DNA of 64,000 bases from Citrobacter werkmanii NBRC 105721 (GTDB lineage Bacteria > Pseudomonadota > Gammaproteobacteria > Enterobacterales > Enterobacteriaceae), in the NCBI GenBank assembly GCA_000759755.1, contig BBMW01000017.1, positions 62,001 to 126,000 of the forward strand. The letters are read 5' to 3'. The notes below the pieces were generated by a model, which was given only the letters and a program-made list of their open reading frames with translations, was not told where the DNA came from and searched no databases. Positions 60,775 through 64,000 of this stretch are shown in pieces. The translations under genes and the position numbers were made by a program. Position 1 is the first letter of the stretch, and every line of letters starts with the position of its first letter.

Positions 60775-62403
60775 TTAGTACTCGCGCTCGTCGTCTTCAT
60801 CCGGCTGTTCCAGCACACTGTAAGCCACAGAGCAAAATAGCGAGTTCAGACGCTGCATATCACCCAGCAACGCCAGGTGCAGGGAACTGGTCTCAATGCT
60901 CTGCACGTTCTGCTGATGCAGACGATCCACGTGCGCATGCGAATAACGACGGTTAAGGATGCGGAAACGGTGCTTGCTGCGGCGCAGACGACGGGCGCTG
61001 GTCACGTCGCCAGAGAAGAATACCGACATCGCCAGTTGCAGATTACTGAGCAGTTGATCGTACAGTGCATCAAGTTCTTTCAGCCCTTCGACAGAGAATG
61101 CCCGACGCGCTGCCAGCGACTTGTCGGCAATCTCGCTGCCCATACGCTCAACAATATCCGAAGCCTGTTCAAGGTTGAGCGACATTTCGATAATCTCAGC
61201 CCAACGGCGCGACTCTTCTTCTGCCAGTTCATCCTTTGGCATCCTCGCCAGATAGAGCTTAATCGCCGTGTACAGTACGTTGATATCGTCCGCCATCCTG
61301 CGCAACTCTTTCTCTTCACGCGGCTCGCCGTGCATCACCTTCTTTAGCCCGTCCATCATCTGCTCCATCGCATCGCCAATACGCAGGGCTTCACGGGCGG
61401 CATTGGCCAGGGCCAGAGTTGGGGTATCCAGTGCGCTGATGTCCAGATGCTTAGGCTTCAGGTGGGCGTCCAGTTCCGGCTCATCACGGATAATACGTTT
61501 ACAAAAACGTGCCATCGGTTCGGCGAACGGCACCATAGCTATGCAACGTACCAGGTTGTAGAAGACATGGAAATAAATGACCAGCTCAGATTTCGGCAGC
61601 GGCAGTTCATCCATAAGATTCGCCAACGGATGAACAAACGGCAGGATAATCAGACTCCCCACCAGCTTAAACAGCAGGCTGCCAAGCGCCACGCGACGGG
61701 CAGCTGCATTAGCCGCGCTATTGTTGAGCATCGCCAGCAGGCCGGAGCCAAGGTTGGCGCCAATCACCAGGCACAACGCCACCGGGAACGAGATAATGCT
61801 GGCAGCGGTCAGGGTTGCCGTCAGCAAAACCGCCGCCAGGCTGGAGTAACTGATAACCGCGAACATGGCGCCAATCAGCGCATCCAGCATAATATCGCCG
61901 GTCAGCGAGGCGAAAATAACCTGGACGCCATTAGCCTGAGTTATCGGCGTGACCGCCTGCACAATCAGCTCCAGCGCCAGTAAAATCAACCCCAGCCCGA
62001 TGCCAACCCGCCCCAGTTGCCCCACGCGGGACTGCTTACGCCCGAGAAAAAAGATCACGCCGATGAAAATCAGCAGTGGCGATAGCCATGAGAGATCGAA
62101 AGTCAGGATACGCGCCATCAGCGCGGTCCCCACGTCGGCGCCCAGCACAATGACCAGCGCCGGGGTAAGCGCCACGAGATCCTGGGCGACAAATGAGGTC
62201 ACCAGCATGGTGGTGGCGTTGCTGCTTTGTACCAGCGCCGTCACGCCGATACCCGCACAAAAGGCGAGCGGCTTCTTTTCAACGCTACGGCTGAGTACGG
62301 TACGCAAACGGGCGCCAAAGACGCGCATCACGCCGGTACGCACAATATGTGTGCCCCAAACCAGCATAGAGACAGCAGAAAGCAGGTGTAACAGAGTTAG
62401 CAC
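60775..62403 (-). CDS. yjbB: YjbB, Na+/phosphate cotransporter-family protein with PhoU-like domain
   Basis: A 542-residue inner-membrane protein (543 in E. coli). The N-terminal half has two inverted NptA/PNaS repeats (GIGVTALVQSSNATTMLVTSFV, about 52-73, and GANLGSGLLAMLNNSAAN, about 215-232) carrying the QSSS/T-like motifs of sodium-phosphate transporters. The C-terminal 200 residues are helical and PhoU-like (SRRWAEIIEMSLNLEQASDIVERMG). E. coli YjbB exports phosphate when overexpressed. Divergent from nothing; converges with pepE. Confidence 0.94.
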   Translation of the reverse strand: MLTLLHLLSAVSMLVWGTHIVRTGVMRVFGARLRTVLSRSVEKKPLAFCAGIGVTALVQSSNATTMLVTSFVAQDLVALTPALVIVLGADVGTALMARILTFDLSWLSPLLIFIGVIFFLGRKQSRVGQLGRVGIGLGLILLALELIVQAVTPITQANGVQVIFASLTGDIMLDALIGAMFAVISYSSLAAVLLTATLTAASIISFPVALCLVIGANLGSGLLAMLNNSAANAAARRVALGSLLFKLVGSLIILPFVHPLANLMDELPLPKSELVIYFHVFYNLVRCIAMVPFAEPMARFCKRIIRDEPELDAHLKPKHLDISALDTPTLALANAAREALRIGDAMEQMMDGLKKVMHGEPREEKELRRMADDINVLYTAIKLYLARMPKDELAEEESRRWAEIIEMSLNLEQASDIVERMGSEIADKSLAARRAFSVEGLKELDALYDQLLSNLQLAMSVFFSGDVTSARRLRRSKHRFRILNRRYSHAHVDRLHQQNVQSIETSSLHLALLGDMQRLNSLFCSVAYSVLEQPDEDDEREY

Positions 62404-62459
62404 GGAATCAGGTTCTCCTTATCGTTATATGTTCCTGAAGTTCATCGCAATGACATACC

Positions 62460-62509
62460 GCCTGAGGACGCTACGCTTATCAGGCCTACAAAAATGAGCC
62501 ATCCGGCAA
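62460..62509. repeat. REP-like sequence between yjbB and metH
   Basis: One unit GCCTGAGGACGCTACGC...TATCAGGCCTAC at 62460-62489, then a truncated half unit (GCCATCCGGCAAG) at about 62498-62509. Confidence 0.65.
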
Positions 62510-62560
62510 GCAGTGCCGATGAACGTTCTTTCAGTATAAGGGTTTAAACGTAAGAAAGAG

Positions 62561-62585
62561 ACAGGGCACTCATTGAGTGCCCTGT
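62561..62585 (-). terminator. Terminator of metH
   Basis: A twelve-bp perfect stem ACAGGGCACTCA/TGAGTGCCCTGT around one base, 31 bases after the metH stop. The T tract on the metH strand is broken (CTCTTTCTT). Confidence 0.75.
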
Positions 62586-62616
62586 TTGTTGTAAAGAAAG
62601 ATGACAGTTTTGTGAA

Positions 62617-64000
62617 TCAGTCAGCGTCGTAGCCGAGGTTTGGCGCTAACCAACGTTCAACTTCTGCCACGCTCATGCCTTTACGGAAGGCATAATCTTC
62701 AACCTGATCGCGCTGAATTTGCGCCACGGCGTAATACTTGCTGTCAGGATGGCTGAAATACCAGCCGGAAACCGAGGCGCCAGGCCACATGGCGAAGGAT
62801 TCGGTGAGCTTCATCCCGGTATGTGCTTCGACGTCCAGCAGCTCCCAGATGGTGGCCTTTTCGGTATGTTCCGGGCACGCCGGGTAGCCCGGTGCCGGAC
62901 GAATGCCCTGGTAGTTTTCGCGGATCAGCTCTTCGTTACTGAGGTTCTCGTTCGCCGCATAACCCCAGTAGACTTTACGCACGCGCTCATGCAGATATTC
63001 CGCGAACGCTTCCGCCAGACGGTCAGCGATGGCTTTCACCATGATCTTGTTGTAGTCGTCATGCTGCGCTTCGAAGGCGTCTGCCAGCGCATCCTCCTCC
63101 AGACCGCCGGTCACCGCGAAAGCACCGATGTAATCCGCTTTGCCGCTCAGTTTCGGCGCGACAAAGTCAGACAGGCAGTAGTTGGCGAAGCCGACTTTTT
63201 CCGTCTGCTGGCGCAGGTGATGACTCACGCTGATAACGTGCGTACGCGTCTCGTCACGGTAAATCTCGATATCGTCACCCACGCGGTTAGCCGGGAACAA
63301 CCCCACCACGCCGCGCGGGTTCAGGGTCTTCTCAGCGCTGAGTTTATCCAGCATGTCGTTGGCGTCTTTGAACAGGCGCTTCGCCTCTTCGCCCACTACT
63401 TCATCTTCGAGGATGCGCGGATACTTCCCGGCCAGCGACCAGGTCATAAAGAACGGCGTCCAGTCGATGTAATTGCGCAGCGTTTCGATGCTGGCCTCGA
63501 CTTCCTGCACGCCTAAACGATGCGCGACCGGCGGCGTGTAGCTTTCCCAGTCGAAGGCAAGATCGTTATCACGTGCGGCCTGTAACGTTACCGGCGGCGT
63601 GCGAGGTTTCTTACGCGCATGCTGGATGCGCACGGTTTCATACTCTTTACGGGTACGGGCGACAAAGTCATCGCGCTGGGTGTCGGAGAGCAGCGCGGCG
63701 ACTACGCCGACGGTCCGCGAGGCGTTCTGCACATAAACCGTCGGGCCGCTGTAGTTCTGCTCAATTTTCACCGCAGTGTGCGCTTTTGAGGTGGTCGCGC
63801 CGCCAATCAGCAATGGGATGGTGAAGCCCTGACGCTCCATCTCTTTCGCCACGTTGACCATTTCGTCCAGCGACGGGGTGATAAGCCCGGAAAGGCCAAT
63901 CAGATCGGCATTCACTTCACGCGCCGTTCTGAGGATTTTCTCCGCGGGCACCATCACGCCAAGATCGACGATTTCGTAGTTGTTACACTGCAGCACCACG
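62617..64000 (-). CDS. metH: MetH, cobalamin-dependent methionine synthase, C-terminal part
   Basis: The last 460 or so residues of a protein of about 1,227 in E. coli; the gene runs off the right edge. The visible part begins in the cobalamin-binding domain, just after the DxHxxG histidine loop ([43 protein letters not shown]). It continues into the AdoMet-binding reactivation domain (about residue 900 on), with [19 protein letters not shown] and the C-terminal [10 protein letters not shown]. The enzyme methylates homocysteine using methyltetrahydrofolate; the last domain restores oxidised cobalamin. The catalytic homocysteine and folate domains are outside. Confidence 0.97.
   Translation of the reverse strand, partial: VVLQCNNYEIVDLGVMVPAEKILRTAREVNADLIGLSGLITPSLDEMVNVAKEMERQGFTIPLLIGGATTSKAHTAVKIEQNYSGPTVYVQNASRTVGVVAALLSDTQRDDFVARTRKEYETVRIQHARKKPRTPPVTLQAARDNDLAFDWESYTPPVAHRLGVQEVEASIETLRNYIDWTPFFMTWSLAGKYPRILEDEVVGEEAKRLFKDANDMLDKLSAEKTLNPRGVVGLFPANRVGDDIEIYRDETRTHVISVSHHLRQQTEKVGFANYCLSDFVAPKLSGKADYIGAFAVTGGLEEDALADAFEAQHDDYNKIMVKAIADRLAEAFAEYLHERVRKVYWGYAANENLSNEELIRENYQGIRPAPGYPACPEHTEKATIWELLDVEAHTGMKLTESFAMWPGASVSGWYFSHPDSKYYAVAQIQRDQVEDYAFRKGMSVAEVERWLAPNLGYDAD

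Overview
The window is a 64-kb chromosomal segment of an enteric gammaproteobacterium. Gene order, protein lengths and sequences follow the metH-lysC-mal-uvrA-soxRS-yjcE region of Escherichia coli and Salmonella closely. Several loci are extra: a complete L-sorbose (sor) operon, an ars operon, a panS-type transporter, and a REP-associated transposase. The whole suggests Citrobacter or a close relative. That genus call is an inference from gene content and remembered protein sequences, not a computed placement. No rRNA, tRNA, prophage, integrase or CRISPR array was seen.

Layout, left to right. 0-1.5 kb: 3' part of a LysR regulator, then a REP-associated tyrosine transposase between two REP pairs. 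1.5-8.6 kb: yjcE, ghxP, the SraL/RyjA small RNA, soxR/soxS with its shared operator, pdeC and yjcB. 8.6-12.6 kb: ssb and uvrA around a LexA box, and yjbR. 12.7-18.6 kb: aphA, tyrB, alr, dnaB, qor. 18.7-24.3 kb: pspG, dusA, a cupin gene, zur, yjbJ, the SOS operon lexA-dinF and dgkA. 24.4-28.3 kb: plsB and ubiCA. 28.5-36.2 kb: the maltose regulon, malK-lamB-malM divergent from malEFG. 36.5-43.5 kb: xylE, psiE, an acetyltransferase pair, and the exopolysaccharide operon yjbEFGH. 43.9-49.5 kb: pgi, lysC, panS, yjbD, rluF. 49.5-59.9 kb: accessory stretch with sorCDFBAME plus an HI0607-type shikimate-dehydrogenase-like gene, a phosphatase-like gene and arsRBC. 59.9-64 kb: pepE, yjbB and the 3' end of metH.

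Several sets of genes work together. MalE/F/G/K/LamB form one maltodextrin uptake route. SorF/B/A/M is a mannose-family phosphotransferase whose product, L-sorbose 1-phosphate, is reduced by SorE and SorD to fructose 6-phosphate. SoxR switches on soxS. LexA sites sit before uvrA and lexA. ArsRBC senses, reduces and exports arsenic.

Most of the window is ordinary core genome. The observations most worth checking are these: the lysC leader appears to have lost the lysine riboswitch aptamer while keeping the downstream leader tail; the transposase and twelve REP loci share one sequence type; inverted repeats precede sorC, one abutting its ribosome binding site; the SdhL-like gene is joined to the end of the sor operon; and a recognisable sigma-54 promoter is absent before pspG. 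I found no convincing wholly new system. Positions of short sites were counted by hand and may be off by a base or two.
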